Shown: one piece after another, positions 1 to 9,761 of the stretch | Layout of the letters: every line of letters starts with the position of its first letter | How positions within the stretch are numbered: the first letter of the stretch is position 1 | NCBI RefSeq assembly: GCF_950295315.1 | Contig: NC_080168.1 | Span: forward strand, 63,697,838-63,761,837 | Direction of reading: 5' to 3' | DNA: 64,000 nucleotides | Source: Erinaceus europaeus | Lineage: Eukaryota > Chordata > Mammalia > Eulipotyphla > Erinaceidae | Position numbers and translations under genes: made by a program | The notes under the pieces: model-generated | Database searches by the model: none | What the model was told of the DNA's origin: nothing | Seen by the model: only the letters and a program-made list of their open reading frames with translations

Positions 1-57
1 CAGGTCCTTGAGCATTGTAACCTGTGTGCTCAGCCAGGTGTGCCACCTCCTGGTCCC
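1..57 (-). repeat. SINE head, second hedgehog subfamily (window edge)
   Basis: Reads in reverse as the tRNA-like head of a SINE: GGACCAGGAGGTGGCACACC followed by a B-box-like end. The rest of the copy lies outside the window. This head type (GGGCCAGGCGGTGGCGCACC) recurs at 23,573, 25,205, 43,155, 45,545 and 62,470. Confidence 0.6.
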
Positions 58-1000
58 TATTTGTTCACCTTCCTTCCCTACTCACTGCTTATTATTGATT
101 ACTACTCAGAGCTCTGGTGGTTTTTGTTTGTTTGTTTGTTTGTTTTTAGATAACTAGAGAGAAAGAGAGTAACAGAGGCCACAGCACCAAACCTTCCTCC
201 AATGCAATGGAGGCCAGGCTCAAATCTGGGCCATAAACATAGCAAAGCAGCACACTACCCAAGTGAGATAATTCACCAGTCCCTTTGACAACTTTTTACA
301 GTCACCCACCTTCAAAGCCAGTCAGTCCCACAACTTCCTAAGAAACCTGAAGTCTAGAAGGAGACAAGAAAGACACTCTTCCAAGCCCACCTGACTATCT
401 CTGTGTGATACACCTCCAGCATATATGATTTGAAGCAAACCGGCTGTGATCTTGACCCTCCGATACAATAAACAGCCAACTCCTAAAATAAGCAAACTGA
501 AAAGGGGAACAGTTAAGGTATTTATTTCCCATCTTTATAAGAAATAATAAAGAATGTCAACTTCTATATTTTAAATCATTTCATAGGATAAAATGTTCCT
601 ACACTACGTGAATAGTGGAAGATTCTCTGGCTCGTAATCGCCGTTTCTATTATCAGCTGATGTGATTATCAACTCTCACGGGGTTACATCCAGGAACTGA
701 CATGGAGGTACAAATGCTTTTCTTCCTCAAATTACTGGGCTGATGCCTAGCCATACCACTTTACTACATGCTGCACATTTTTGTATTGCTAAATCCCACA
801 AGAAGCATTATTGTTTTTCTTCACACTCTGACATTTCCTAATGTGTCGTCTTAGTGCTCTTCTCCATCTCCCAACCTCACCTGTTTTGGTTGCTGTTGAA
901 GTTATTCTCTGGCTAACATTAAAGTGTACTTTTGTAAGCTAGTTCCCTAATTTTCCCAAGGATAAAATGAAAAATTGTATTCGGAAACAATAAGGAACTA
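58..1000. other. Intergenic stretch with an old SINE-like remnant
   Basis: A (TTTG)n run lies at about 123-146. A degraded antisense tRNA-SINE-like piece follows to about 280 (GAGAGAAAGAGAGTAACAG, then CCACAGCACCAAACC). From 280 to 1,000 I see AT-rich sequence with no coding frame and no repeat I recognise. Confidence 0.4.
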
Positions 1001-1106
1001 TACATGACTATGATTAGGATTTTATTTCTTTATAATTTCAGATCTCTTAAATTTTCCATCTTTTTCATACCTCCTCCCCTCGTGTCACAGGAAACACCTC
1101 CACACA

Positions 1107-1108
<2 letters not shown>

Positions 1109-1162
<54 letters not shown>
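1109..1162. repeat. (GT)n microsatellite
   Basis: An uninterrupted GT dinucleotide run of about 27 units. It gives poly-Cys/Val and His/Thr artefact frames on both strands. Confidence 0.97.
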
Positions 1163-1167
<5 letters not shown>

Positions 1168-1249
1168 ATCAGTTGGCCTGCCTCCATGCGACTCAAGGCA
1201 GATGGGTAGTTTTAGCCTTTCAGTTAATGTTTTTGCAATGGTTCTTCTT

Positions 1250-1648
1250 CTAGCATTTGCCCTTCTTCCGTAGCCAGTCAACAGCATCAGGTTGAGCCTG
1301 ATGTAAAGTTTCAAGACCTCCTTTGAATCTGGAGAGGTGGCAGTCGTTGACTATGTGGGTCATAGTCTGTCTGTAGCCGCAGGGGCAGTTCAGGTCGTCT
1401 CTGGCTCCCCAGCGATGGAACATAGCGCACCAGCGATTGAGGAGGGCCCAATCATAACGTGCTAGGTCAAAGCTGGGTTGACGCTTGCAGGGGTCTGTGA
1501 TGAGGTGTTTGTTCTTTACCTCAGCTGACTGCCAGCTCTGTTTCCAAGAGACTGGAACAGAGAAGTTCAGTGTAGGCGTAGGGGTCCAGATTGGGTAACG
1601 AGACGTCAAGCGTTCTGAGTACTGGTTTCTCTCAAACACAAACCACAA
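1250..1648 (-). pseudogene. Tail of a non-L1 retroelement polymerase (candidate)
   Basis: An open frame of 132 codons with no ATG at its 5' end. The first codon shown is TTG and an in-frame TGA lies two codons upstream, so this is a fragment and not a complete gene. Residues about 87-109 carry a zinc-knuckle-like array: CPCG, then QTMTHIVNDC. Before it comes a FDLARYDWALLNRW segment, and the frame ends in DAVDWLRKK just before its stop. From memory of protein families, the order 'FDLxRxxWxxLNR - CxCG - QTMxHIVxxC - DAxxWL' is typical of the extreme C-terminus of polymerases of some non-LTR retrotransposons other than L1, mostly known from invertebrates and lower vertebrates. It does not resemble the L1 C-terminus in this window. 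The surrounding sequence has no recognisable reverse transcriptase. Family assignment is an inference; the open frame and the motif are directly visible. Confidence 0.45.
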
Positions 1649-1751
1649 GTCTCAGTTTCTTCTAAGTTGAGACAGAATGATTCCTCCTGTCTTATCAGCA
1701 GTTTTCTGACAGTTGGTATGATCCTTCCACATCATGTTGGTGTTCATTAAC

Positions 1752-2055
1752 CTGCTGAGTTACCTGGCCAAGGTTAAGCCCAAAGACCTGCGCAAGGATC
1801 CTGGTTCAAGCTCCCGGCTCCCCACCTCCAGGGAGGGGTCACTTCACAAGTGATGAAGTAGATGTCTATCTTGCTCTCTCCCTCTCTATCTTCCCCCTCC
1901 TCTTTCAATTTCTTTCTGTCCTATCCAATAAAAAAAAATTTAAAAATAAAAGGAAAAATGGCCACCAGGAGCCATGGATTCATAGTGCTAGCACTGAGCT
2001 CCAATAATAACCCCGGAAGCATCGTCACCATCATCATTATCATCATCATCATAAT
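1752..2055 (+). repeat. ERI-type SINE, long form
   Basis: Degraded tRNA head, then CCCGGCTCCCCACCTCCAGG, a CT-rich segment, TCTGTCCTATCCAATAA, and the 3' cassette GGCCACCAGGAGCCATGGAT ... CACTGAGCTCCAATAATAAC. The copy is followed by an ATC-rich run (2,033-2,055). Confidence 0.8.
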
Positions 2056-2210
2056 GATAAATAAGATCCTCCTCTCTGTCACCAGCAGGAATCATTCAAA
2101 GACACAGAGAGGTTTCCACACATTGGATCAGTTTCCTCCCAACAAATTGTGCCATACATTCAAGAGTACCCAATGGCTGAATCAAAACAAGGGGAAAAAC
2201 ATGATGTAGG

Positions 2211-2213
<3 letters not shown>

Positions 2214-2249
<36 letters not shown>
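2214..2249. repeat. (GT)n microsatellite
   Basis: About 18 GT units, ending 17 bp before the solo LTR at 2,266. Confidence 0.95.
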
Positions 2250-2252
<3 letters not shown>

Positions 2253-2265
2253 GAGGGGGGTGGAG

Positions 2266-2702
2266 TGTTGGGCAGCCCCCCTGCTCCACCCTCCATTGCT
2301 GACACTATGGTCTATTTACATAATCGTTGTTTTGCCTGAAAGATCACCACCTTTGATCTATCTTCTTTCTACCTTGAGACCCGCCCTGCCTGCAGGGTAC
2401 ATTAATCCTGCCAGTTACCACCCTAGCAACCGTTGCTACGGAAGCTTTCTGCCTTCCCTCTCTTTCCTTTTCTCCACCCCCTTTCCTAGCCATTTCCTTT
2501 TCCAACTTGGCACTTCCAGTTCTAAATATATAAAAGTGTTGTCTCTGATCAATAAAGACACATTGCGTTCCCACTCTGCCACGAGTTCCTGGTCTCTCTC
2601 CCCTGTTGCTGAGTAAGCAGCAGCCCAGGTTGGCTCCGGTGGAGTTCTCTCCAACCCAGAGAGCATGTGCCTGGGAAGAAACACCCTCATGCTAGCCCGG
2701 CA
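2266..2702 (+). mobile_element. Solo LTR of a class II (ERV2-type) endogenous retrovirus
   Basis: A 437-bp unit starting TGTTGGGCAG and ending AGCCCGGCA, flanked by a perfect 6-bp target duplication GTGGAG (2,260-2,265 and 2,703-2,708). Six base pairs is the usual size for betaretrovirus-like (class II) integrations. It contains a TATA-like CTAAATATATAAAAG (about 2,521-2,535) and a poly(A) signal AATAAA (about 2,551), so it reads on the plus strand. No internal retroviral sequence is attached, so it is the product of LTR-LTR recombination. Its 3' part (CACGAGTTCCTGGTC through CTCTCCAACCCAGAGAGCA) is clearly shared with the minus-strand LTR at 35,110-35,602. Confidence 0.85.
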
Positions 2703-2708
2703 GTGGAG

Positions 2709-3270
2709 GGTATTCCCATATCCTACTCTGGAAAACCTACCAAGTATCCTGGCAGAAGGCAGCTTTGTCAACTGTGTGTAAGTGAGGGTGGATCCCTCCA
2801 TAGAAGAGCAGCCTGGCAGCCTCCGCTCAGAGCCCAGGGCTACCTCTTCCTAACTGTGTGACTCTGGACAAGGGACCGTCCCTGCCTGCCTTACAGCTGG
2901 AGGGTCCTTACTTGCCCTCAGGTCCTGTTACTGAGTCCCTGGGCTGCTGACACTTTAAAACTTGTGTCATCCAGACTTCCTTGACCTCACTACTCCAGAC
3001 AAGGGGAAACTGGGAGGAGAAAGGGAGTACAAGAGAAGTTGTTCCAAGAGTTCACTGTTCCTCTTACCTGAAATCCACACTTCCAACCCCTCGGGGTTCT
3101 GACCCACCTTTCTGAGCTCATCCTAGAGTAGTTCCCCATTGCTGCTGAGTGACTCAGTGTCCCTGTTGGCTCCCTTCAATCCACTTTGCTTCTTCCAACA
3201 GTCTTTCTGACAGTCTTTCCAAAATTCCACCTGAGTGTGCAGGCCTTGACCTCATAGTCCTGTTGTAAGA
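2709..3270. other. Intergenic, nothing recognised
   Basis: GC-moderate sequence with no convincing coding frame, promoter or repeat that I can identify. Confidence 0.4.
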
Positions 3271-3279
3271 ATTGGATAC

Positions 3280-3419
3280 TTGGGCCAGGGAAGACAGTAT
3301 AATGGTTATGCAATAAACCTCCCATGCTTGAGGCTCTGAGATCCCAAATTCAACTCCCTGTACCACCATAAACGAGCGCTAAACAACGCTCTAATTAAAA
3401 AAAATAATAATAATAATAC
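3280..3419 (+). repeat. Short tRNA-derived SINE ('ATAATGGTTATGCAA' type)
   Basis: Head GGGAAGACAGTATAATGGTT, B-box-like CCCAAATTCAACTCC, end CACCATAAACGAGCGC and an A-rich tail. The same roughly 130-bp element recurs at 10,572, 19,429 and 20,297 (plus) and at 31,722, 33,310, 43,578 and 44,965 (minus). Confidence 0.75.
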
Positions 3420-3429
3420 ATCAATGTAC

Positions 3430-4105
3430 ATAAAGCTTTCAGAACAGCACAGAGCATGGACAGCTTTCCTAACAGTCTTTCCAGAATCCCACCTGGGTGT
3501 GATGAGCTGTGCTAGAGGATTAGCTGTTGTCCCTGAGACTGTCCCTACTTCCTTTCCTCTCAGTCCTGGAATACATACCAAAGAGGTGGCCAAAATTGCT
3601 TGCAGTTCTGATCCAGAAAGAAGACTGTCACCAGCCTCCCCCAAGAGGACATGAGCACAGGCATGTATGGACCTTGGGAGGATACAGACATAGGGAGGCA
3701 GGGCAGGGCAGAAGAAGGAGCCCAAGGGGTCACGGGGGGGAGGGCCTTGACAAGTCGACAGGCTAAAAGGCTCTGCCATTGTGACAAGACAGGGCTCCAG
3801 GGACTGAGGGTTAGAGGGCTCTATGGTTGCCGAGATATTCTGAGGGCCCACACGGTAAAATATCCAAAACAAACTTCATCTACTTCATGACTTGAGCAAG
3901 CATCTGGAACCCAGTGGTTGGTTCACCCAGTGAATCTATCCCTGAGACCAACCAAAATGTTCACAAATAAGGCAGAGAGAGTAGGATAACACAGAAGATC
4001 AGAGGGAGACATAGGGAAGCAGGACTGGTTGAACTCTTCAGGAAATGTGAGCAGTGGAGCCCCAGTTCTCAATCTACCTCTAAGCTTTCACAAAGCAAAG
4101 GTAGC
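3430..4105. other. Intergenic, nothing recognised
   Basis: A partial echo of 3,190-3,240 occurs at 3,465-3,500 (ACAGTCTTTCCARAATYCCACCTGRGTGTG). Otherwise I see no gene and no known repeat. Several overlapping short frames on both strands show no coding signature. Confidence 0.35.
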
Positions 4106-4123
4106 TTTGAAAAAGTGAGAACA

Positions 4124-4285
4124 GTAGTCCAGGAGGTGGTACAGTGGCTAAGGCACTAGACTCTCAAGCATGAGGTCTTGAGTTCAATTCCCCAGCAGCA
4201 CATGTACCAGAGTGATGTCTGGTTCTTTCTCTCTCTCCTTTCTCATTAATAAATAAATAAATTCTTTTTAAAAAAAGAAAGAAAA
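4124..4285 (+). repeat. Short SINE ('GACTCTCAAGCATGAGG' type)
   Basis: Head GTCCAGGAGGTGGTACAGTG, B box GAGTTCAATTCCCC, then GATGTCTGGTTCTTTCTCTC and an AATAAATAAA tail. It is flanked by a 15-bp target duplication GAAAAAGTGAGAACA (4,109-4,123 and 4,286-4,300), which shows an L1-type insertion. Confidence 0.9.
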
Positions 4286-4976
4286 GAAAAAGTGAGAACA
4301 ACTCAGGCAACATCTTCCTTGTCTCTCATAACTCAGCCAGGTGACCATCAGAACCTCCTAGCTTCTGTGTAGAAGTCACACACCTACTGTCCACAATCGG
4401 TTATGGGGGCGTGGAGACACTGCAAAGAAATAGCCAAGGAGAGCAGAAAAAGAGGCTCCTTTATATAATACCAAGAGATGCAATGAACCTTCTGCCTGTC
4501 CCGCTATCCTGTCTCAGGCCTGCATGGCTGCTTCCCAGGTTTCTGAGACCAGGTAGCAATATGTGTCTAGAGTTAACAAGCAGAATCTTATCTAACGGGG
4601 TGCCAGCTGGCAGCGTCCACACCTGTGTGTGTGTGTGCAGTGCTGAGATCAAGTCCAGGCAGGAACCAAGGCCCTTCTTTGTTAACAGGACTAAGGACAC
4701 ATGCAGAGGAACAAAAGCTGCAGGCAGCCATAACTAACATGGAGGCTCTCTGAACAGCATGGCAAGTTCCAAGACCTGCTCCGGCCCCGAACACACATAC
4801 TTTCTCAGGTTTACATCTGCAGCTTGTACACCTTAGTAACACATTTCAGAACTCTGACAGAGGTTGTGAGAACTATATCAGGACATTCTGATGCAGGGAT
4901 ACACTATAGATCCCACACCGTGAGCATGTTATCTTTGCTATTATCTCCTTTCCAATGTGTTTTGTTTTGTTTTGTC

Positions 4977-5057
4977 ATCAGGGTTATTGCTGGGACTTGG
5001 TGCCTTGGTGCATGCACAAGGATTCTGGCATTCCCTGTGGCCGAATTTTTTCTTAAT

Positions 5058-5098
<41 letters not shown>

Positions 5099-5216
5099 CT
5101 AAGAGAGAAAGAAACACCTGCACTGATCCCCTGCAGGTGGAGACCAGGGACTTGAAGCCAGGCCCTAGTGCATGGCAGTGAGTGCATTCTACTGGGTATA
5201 ACACCACCTGGTGCCC
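4977..5216 (-). repeat. ERI-type SINE, long form
   Basis: Antisense 3' cassette (CAGGGTTATTGCTGGGACTT), antisense middle (CCCCTGCAGGTGGAGACCAG) and antisense head (ACACCACCTGGTGCC). The CT-rich part has expanded into a (GA)n run at 5,059-5,099. Confidence 0.8.
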
Positions 5217-5377
5217 TGTTCTGGTTTGAAAGGGTCAGCGGGTGTGGCCCAGGTAGTTTTGCAGTGGTAGAATACTGGATTGGAAGCGTGAGGTCCTCAG
5301 TTTAATCCCTAGAGTGATGCTCTGCTCTCCCTCCCATATATACACAACATAAATATTTTATAGAAGATAAAGGGCTG

Positions 5378-5660
5378 GGGGCTGGGCAGTAGTACAGCGA
5401 GTTAACACACGTGGCACAAAAGCTCAAGGACCAGCATAAGGATCCTGGTTTGAGCCCCCGGCTCCCCATCTGCGGAGGGGAGGGTCGCTTCACAAGTGGT
5501 GAAGCAGGTCTGCAGGTGTCTATTTTTCTCTCCCTCTCTGTCTTCCCCTCCTCCCTCGATTTCTCTGTCCTATCCAACAACAATGACATCAATAGCAACA
5601 ATAATAATAAACACAACAAGGGCAACAAAAGGGGGGAAAAAAGACAAAGGGCCAAACACT
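5378..5660 (+). repeat. ERI-type SINE
   Basis: Head GGGGCTGGGCAGTAGTACAG, B box GGTTTGAGCCCCCGG, CTCCCCATCTGCGGAGGGGA, a CT-rich segment, CTATCCAACAACAATGACAT, and a CAA/TAA-rich tail. Confidence 0.9.
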
Positions 5661-5775
5661 AATAAAAGGGTGACAGGTTTTGTGAAAATATTATCAAGGA
5701 AACCAGGATCATATAGTAAGATGGTACTTTACCAACCTACTACTTTTCATGGCAGTTGTAAAAAATCCAGACCCA

Positions 5776-5922
5776 TGGTCCAGGAAATGGCACAATGGAT
5801 AAAGTATTGGAGTCTCAAGCATGAGGTTCCGAGTTCAATCCCGGCAGCACATGTACCAAAGTGATATCTGGTTCTTTCTCTCTCTCCTCCTTTCTCATTA
5901 ATAAATAAATAAAATCTTTTTT
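5776..5922 (+). repeat. Short SINE ('GACTCTCAAGCATGAGG' type)
   Basis: Same family as 4,124-4,285. It is flanked by a perfect 15-bp target duplication AAAAATCCAGACCCA (5,761-5,775 and 5,923-5,937). Confidence 0.9.
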
Positions 5923-6153
5923 AAAAATCCAGACCCAGAAAAAGCTGCATTCTAATCACTAACTCAAGATCAGGATATTTCTGTCCTTAGGTGTGGTGAT
6001 TAGAAAGTCAAGGTATGGAATCAAACAAATCTGTCTTGGTTCAAATCACACTATTCCCACAGAGAACCTGTTTCACTTTTTGGGTTACTTATTTTATCTC
6101 ACTAATCTTTAATTTTCTTATCAGGTACTGGGACACATAATAGTTCTAACCTC

Positions 6154-6441
6154 GGGAGTCGGGTTGTAGCACAGCGGGTTAAGCGCAGGTGGTGCAAAAC
6201 ACAAGGACCGGCATAAGGATCCCGGTTCGAACCCCGGCTCCCCACCTGCAGGGGAGTCGCTTCACAGGCAGTGAAGCAGGTCTGCAGGTGTCTATCTTTC
6301 TCTCCTCCTCTCTGTCTTCCCCTCCTCTCTCCATTTCTCTCTGTCCTATCCAACAATGACGACAACAACAATAATAACTACAACAATAAAACAACAAGGG
6401 CAACAAAAGGGAATAAATAAATAAAATAAATATTTTAAAAA
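6154..6441 (+). repeat. ERI-type SINE, full length with clear target duplication
   Basis: Starts GGGAGTCGGGTTGTAGCACA and has a B box GGTTCGAACCCC that matches a functional pol III internal promoter. It continues CCCCACCTGCAGGGGAGTCG, CT-rich, CCTATCCAACAATGACGACA, then (CAA/TAA)n and an AATAAA-rich tail. A perfect 15-bp target duplication AATAGTTCTAACCTC (6,139-6,153 and 6,442-6,456) bounds it. This is a good local reference copy of the family. Confidence 0.95.
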
Positions 6442-6459
6442 AATAGTTCTAACCTCATA

Positions 6460-6935
6460 GGATGATGATAAATTTAGATGCATGACAATCTCTTGGCAAA
6501 TTTTGGCTCTCATTAGTTCACTTCCAACAGAAGCAAAGTTGTGAGTGTTCCAATGTCAAAGAAAATTTGAAAACACCTCTGGCCAGTCTTCCTGCTTTGC
6601 CATGTGCATAATGCATAATGAAGTCTTGCCCCCACTGCACTCAAGGAAGCTTCTGGGCTGTAGTTTCATTGCGTATGTGCGGGGTGGGGGGTGTGCCTCT
6701 CTCTGAGAGGAAAAGAAATACCCCTAAGAACATTTGTGAGATTTCACAGTAAGAAATTCTGTAGATGAAGAGGACGAGAGGCTGGAAAGGAGTGTGAGGG
6801 GAAGTTTGGGGTGGGAAGGTGACAAAAATGTTAAACTCCTGTCTCAGGGGTTATGTGGATATAAAGAGTTGTCTAAATTTGCTTATTGAGCACACAAGAT
6901 ATATACTTTTATTTCATTATTCATGAAGAATAAAC
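6460..6935. other. Intergenic, nothing recognised
   Basis: No coding frame and no repeat I can name. Confidence 0.4.
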
Positions 6936-6939
6936 TTCA

Positions 6940-7212
6940 GGGGGCCAGGCGGTGGCGCACCTGGTTAAGTACACACAGTACAAAGCAAAAGGACCAGTGC
7001 AGGGATCATGGTTCAAGCCCTGCAGATTTGCAGGTTTCTCTCTCTTTCCCTCTCTCTCTCCCTCTCTTTCTCCCCCCTCCTCTTTCAATTTCTCTTCTTC
7101 CTATCAATAAAATGAAAAGAAAAAAAAAAGGCCACCAGGAGTAATAGATTCACAGTGTCAGCACCAAGCCCCAGTTATAACCCTGGAGGCAAGAAAAAAA
7201 AAAAAAAAAAAA
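6940..7212 (+). repeat. ERI-type SINE, long form, internally shortened
   Basis: Head GGGGCCAGGCGGTGGCGCAC, CT-rich body and 3' cassette GGCCACCAGGAGTAATAGAT ... CACCAAGCCCCAGTTATAAC, then poly(A). The segment between the B box and the CT-rich part is reduced compared with the other copies. Confidence 0.8.
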
Positions 7213-7617
7213 AGAACACTTCAAAGAAAACATCGCTGTGTGATTTTTGCTGAGCTCAGTTCTCTAGGGGAAACCTAGGAAATCTCACTAATGATACACC
7301 CAGAAAAGAAGTCAGGAAATGTTAAGGCCTGTGGTGCACGGGATTAAAGGCTTGCCAGGAAGGGTTCTGTTTCTGCTCAGAACTCACTCTCTCACTAGAA
7401 GCCAGTGAGGGCAACTGGGAGGCCCTAGCCTCTAGATGCAGGGGAAGTGAATACAGGGCTTATCTGGGTGGATCTGATAGTATACATGTCCCTACCTGGC
7501 TGAGAAGTGGCTGGAGCGGAGTTGCCAGGAGAGGAGTCCAGGAACCAGGTACAGGCAGATCTTTGCAAATAGACTTTAGGGAGTCTGGTGGAAAGGGGAA
7601 TGAAAATAAAGAAATCT

Positions 7618-7898
7618 GGGAGTCGGGCTGTAGCGCAGCGGGTTAAGCGCAGGTGGCGCAAAGCACAAGGACCAGCATAAGGATCCCGGTTCGAACCCCG
7701 GCTCCCCACCTGCAGGAGAGTCGCTTCACAAGCGGTGAAGCAGGTCTGCAGGTGTCTTTCTCTCCTCCTCTCTGTCTTCCCCTCCTCTCTCCATTTCTCT
7801 CTGTCCTATCCAACAACGACAACAACAATAATAACTACAACAATAAAACAACAAGGGCAACAAAAGGGAATAAATAAATAAAAATAAATATTAAAAAA
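7618..7898 (+). repeat. ERI-type SINE with clear target duplication
   Basis: Closely similar to the copy at 6,154 (B box GGTTCGAACCCCGGCTCCCC). It is flanked by a perfect 16-bp duplication GAAAATAAAGAAATCT (7,602-7,617 and 7,899-7,914). The low divergence suggests a young insertion. Confidence 0.93.
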
Positions 7899-8191
7899 GA
7901 AAATAAAGAAATCTGCTTTATGGCTCTATCAATCATCCAGGAAGTAAGAAATGGTGCTGTGAGTGAGGACAGAAAGCTTGAGAACTGTTTGGCTTCAACT
8001 GTACTACATGTTTAAGGAGTACTGGCAGGATTTGGATATGTGCTGTTAGGTGTGGGGTGAAAAGTCACCTTACCATGCAAATCACATACCTACACTTTCA
8101 CATGGATTGATAAAATGTGAATGAATAAGACCTGAGAGGTGTGTTAACTAAAGACCAAACAACAAAGAAGAGGGGAAAAGAGACTTTGTTA

Positions 8192-8451
8192 GGGGACCAG
8201 GCAGTGGCACACCCAGTTAAGCACACATATCACCATGTGCAAGGACCTGGGTTTGAGCCCCTGCTCCCCCCTGCAAGGGGGGACACTTTAGGAAATAGGT
8301 CTGCAGGTGTCTATCTTTCTCTACCCCTCTCCATCTCCCTTCCCCTCTCAATTTCTCTTTGTCCTGTCAAATAAAAAGGGGAAAAGTAGCCATTAGGAGT
8401 GGTGGATTCACAGTGTTGGCACTGAGCCCCAGCAATAACCCTGGTGGCAAA
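8192..8451 (+). repeat. ERI-type SINE, long form
   Basis: Head GGGGACCAGGCAGTGGCACA, middle CTGCTCCCCCCTGCAAGGGG and 3' cassette AGTGGTGGATTCACAGTGTT ... GAGCCCCAGCAATAACCCTG. Its A-rich tail runs directly into the purine repeat at 8,452. Confidence 0.85.
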
Positions 8452-8690
8452 AAAAGAAGAAAGAGGAGGAGGGGGAGGGGAGGGGGAGGAGGAGAAGGAG
8501 AAGAAAGATGAAGAAGAAGAAGAAGAAGAAGAAGAAGAAGAAGAAGAAGAAGAAGAAGAAGAAGAAGGAGAAGGAGAAGGAGAAGGAGAAGGAGAAGGAG
8601 AAGGAGAAGGAGAAGGAGAAGGAGAAGGAGAAGGAGAAGGAGGAGAAGGAGGAGAAGGAGAAGGAGAAGGAGAAGGAGGAGAAGAACATG
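8452..8690. repeat. (GAA)n / (GGAGAA)n homopurine tract
   Basis: About 230 bp of uninterrupted purines on the plus strand: irregular GGA/GAA, then (GAA)n (about 8,511-8,565), then (GGAGAA)n. It sits on the SINE tail, from which it probably expanded. It produces long Glu/Lys and Leu/Phe frames with no coding meaning. Confidence 0.95.
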
Positions 8691-8759
8691 ATGATGATGC
8701 AACATTTTTTAAAAGTTCACTAAAAATTGAATCATCAACAGAAACTTCAGTCTAATCAA

Positions 8760-9210
8760 GTGACTGAGTCTGCAATAAAAGCATATATAAAGCAGAGTTG
8801 TGTCTGTTTTAAAACTTCCCAACTAACAGAGAACGTCCCTGCTTTCTGAGATTTCACATGCAATCACCTGCTACAGACAGCTACCACCCCCTGCTGGTAG
8901 CCAGGAACATTATCTCCAGGGAATGTGCTCATTGCCCTGAGCACACTATATGGGGACCTGCACATTTTCATTGGTTCCTCCTTTCCCTTGAACCCTAACT
9001 CACTTCTGCCAAGACAAATTGCCATTGGCACCCAGGGCTGCCATGCAATATCCCATATATAGGTGACATGCCAAGAGATGGTATTTTATTTCCCTGGGAC
9101 TCCCAGAAACATCCACTCATGTCCCATTCCCTGAGACATCTTCTCTTTGTGACCTGGTGAGGTGGAGCAAATCACTAGATCCCTAAGTAACACAATGCTT
9201 TTTAACTAAA
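8760..9210. other. Intergenic, nothing recognised
   Basis: No coding frame. An AATAAAAGCATATATAAAG-like stretch at 8,773-8,791 is probably chance. Confidence 0.35.
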
Positions 9211-9251
9211 CATGGATTTTTTTTTTCTCAATGGGGAGAGTAGGTGTAAAT

Positions 9252-9415
9252 ATTCAGATTGGAGCACCAGTGAAATAGCTCACTTGGATATGGATAGTGT
9301 TCTGCTCAGCCATGTGAGCAACCCAGGTTTGAGCCTGGTCCCCACTATATTGAAGAAAGCTCTGCTGCAGTGGTCACACTTGCCTGATTATGTACTTGAT
9401 CACTACCACCACCAC
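9252..9415 (+). repeat. Old tRNA-derived SINE remnant
   Basis: GGAGCACCAGTGAAATAGCT ... CAGGTTTGAGCCTGGTCCCC resembles the older element seen at 42,812 and 48,610 (GARATAGCTCA.. head). It is degraded. Confidence 0.45.
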
Positions 9416-9448
9416 CACCCCCCTCTCTCTACTCTCTCCCTCTTTTTG

Positions 9449-9730
9449 CCTCCAGGGTTATCACTGGGGCTCATTGCCAGCACTAAGAATACACTGCTTC
9501 TGGCAGCCTTTTTTTTTTCATTTTACTGGATAAGACAGTGAGAAATTGAGAGAGGAGGGATAGGCAGAGAGGGAGAGAGAGAGAAAAAAGAGACACCTAC
9601 AGACCTACTTCACTGTGTATGAAGCAACCCTCCTGCAGGTGGAAAGCCAGGGACTCAAACTGGGATCCTTGTACAGGTCCTTGTGCTTTGTACTATGTGC
9701 ACTTAACTGGGTGCACCACCACCTGGCCCC
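9449..9730 (-). repeat. ERI-type SINE, long form
   Basis: Antisense: GCCTCCAGGGTTATCACTGG at the left, CCTCCTGCAGGTGGAAAGCC in the middle, GTGCACCACCACCTGGCCCC at the right. Confidence 0.9.
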
Positions 9731-9761
9731 TCAAAATTTAATTTTTTAAAAAGCCAGTTTT

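Noticed and set aside
1004..1314. Cys/Val-rich and His/Thr-rich frames
   Set aside because: Encoded by the (GT)n run; the ends are unique non-coding sequence.
6154..6240. Genuine tRNA genes at SINE heads
   Set aside because: The heads carry A- and B-box-like sequences but lack a foldable acceptor stem and are joined to SINE bodies with A-rich tails and target duplications.
6102..6406. Recurrent frames reading WIGQREMERGGEDREEER or similar near every SINE
   Set aside because: Antisense or sense translation of the ERI SINE body; the same words recur at every SINE copy and do not represent a gene family.
8367..8755. Long poly-Leu, poly-Phe/Ser, poly-Glu and poly-Lys frames on both strands
   Set aside because: Pure products of the GAA/GGAGAA microsatellite; no start context, no non-repetitive coding part.
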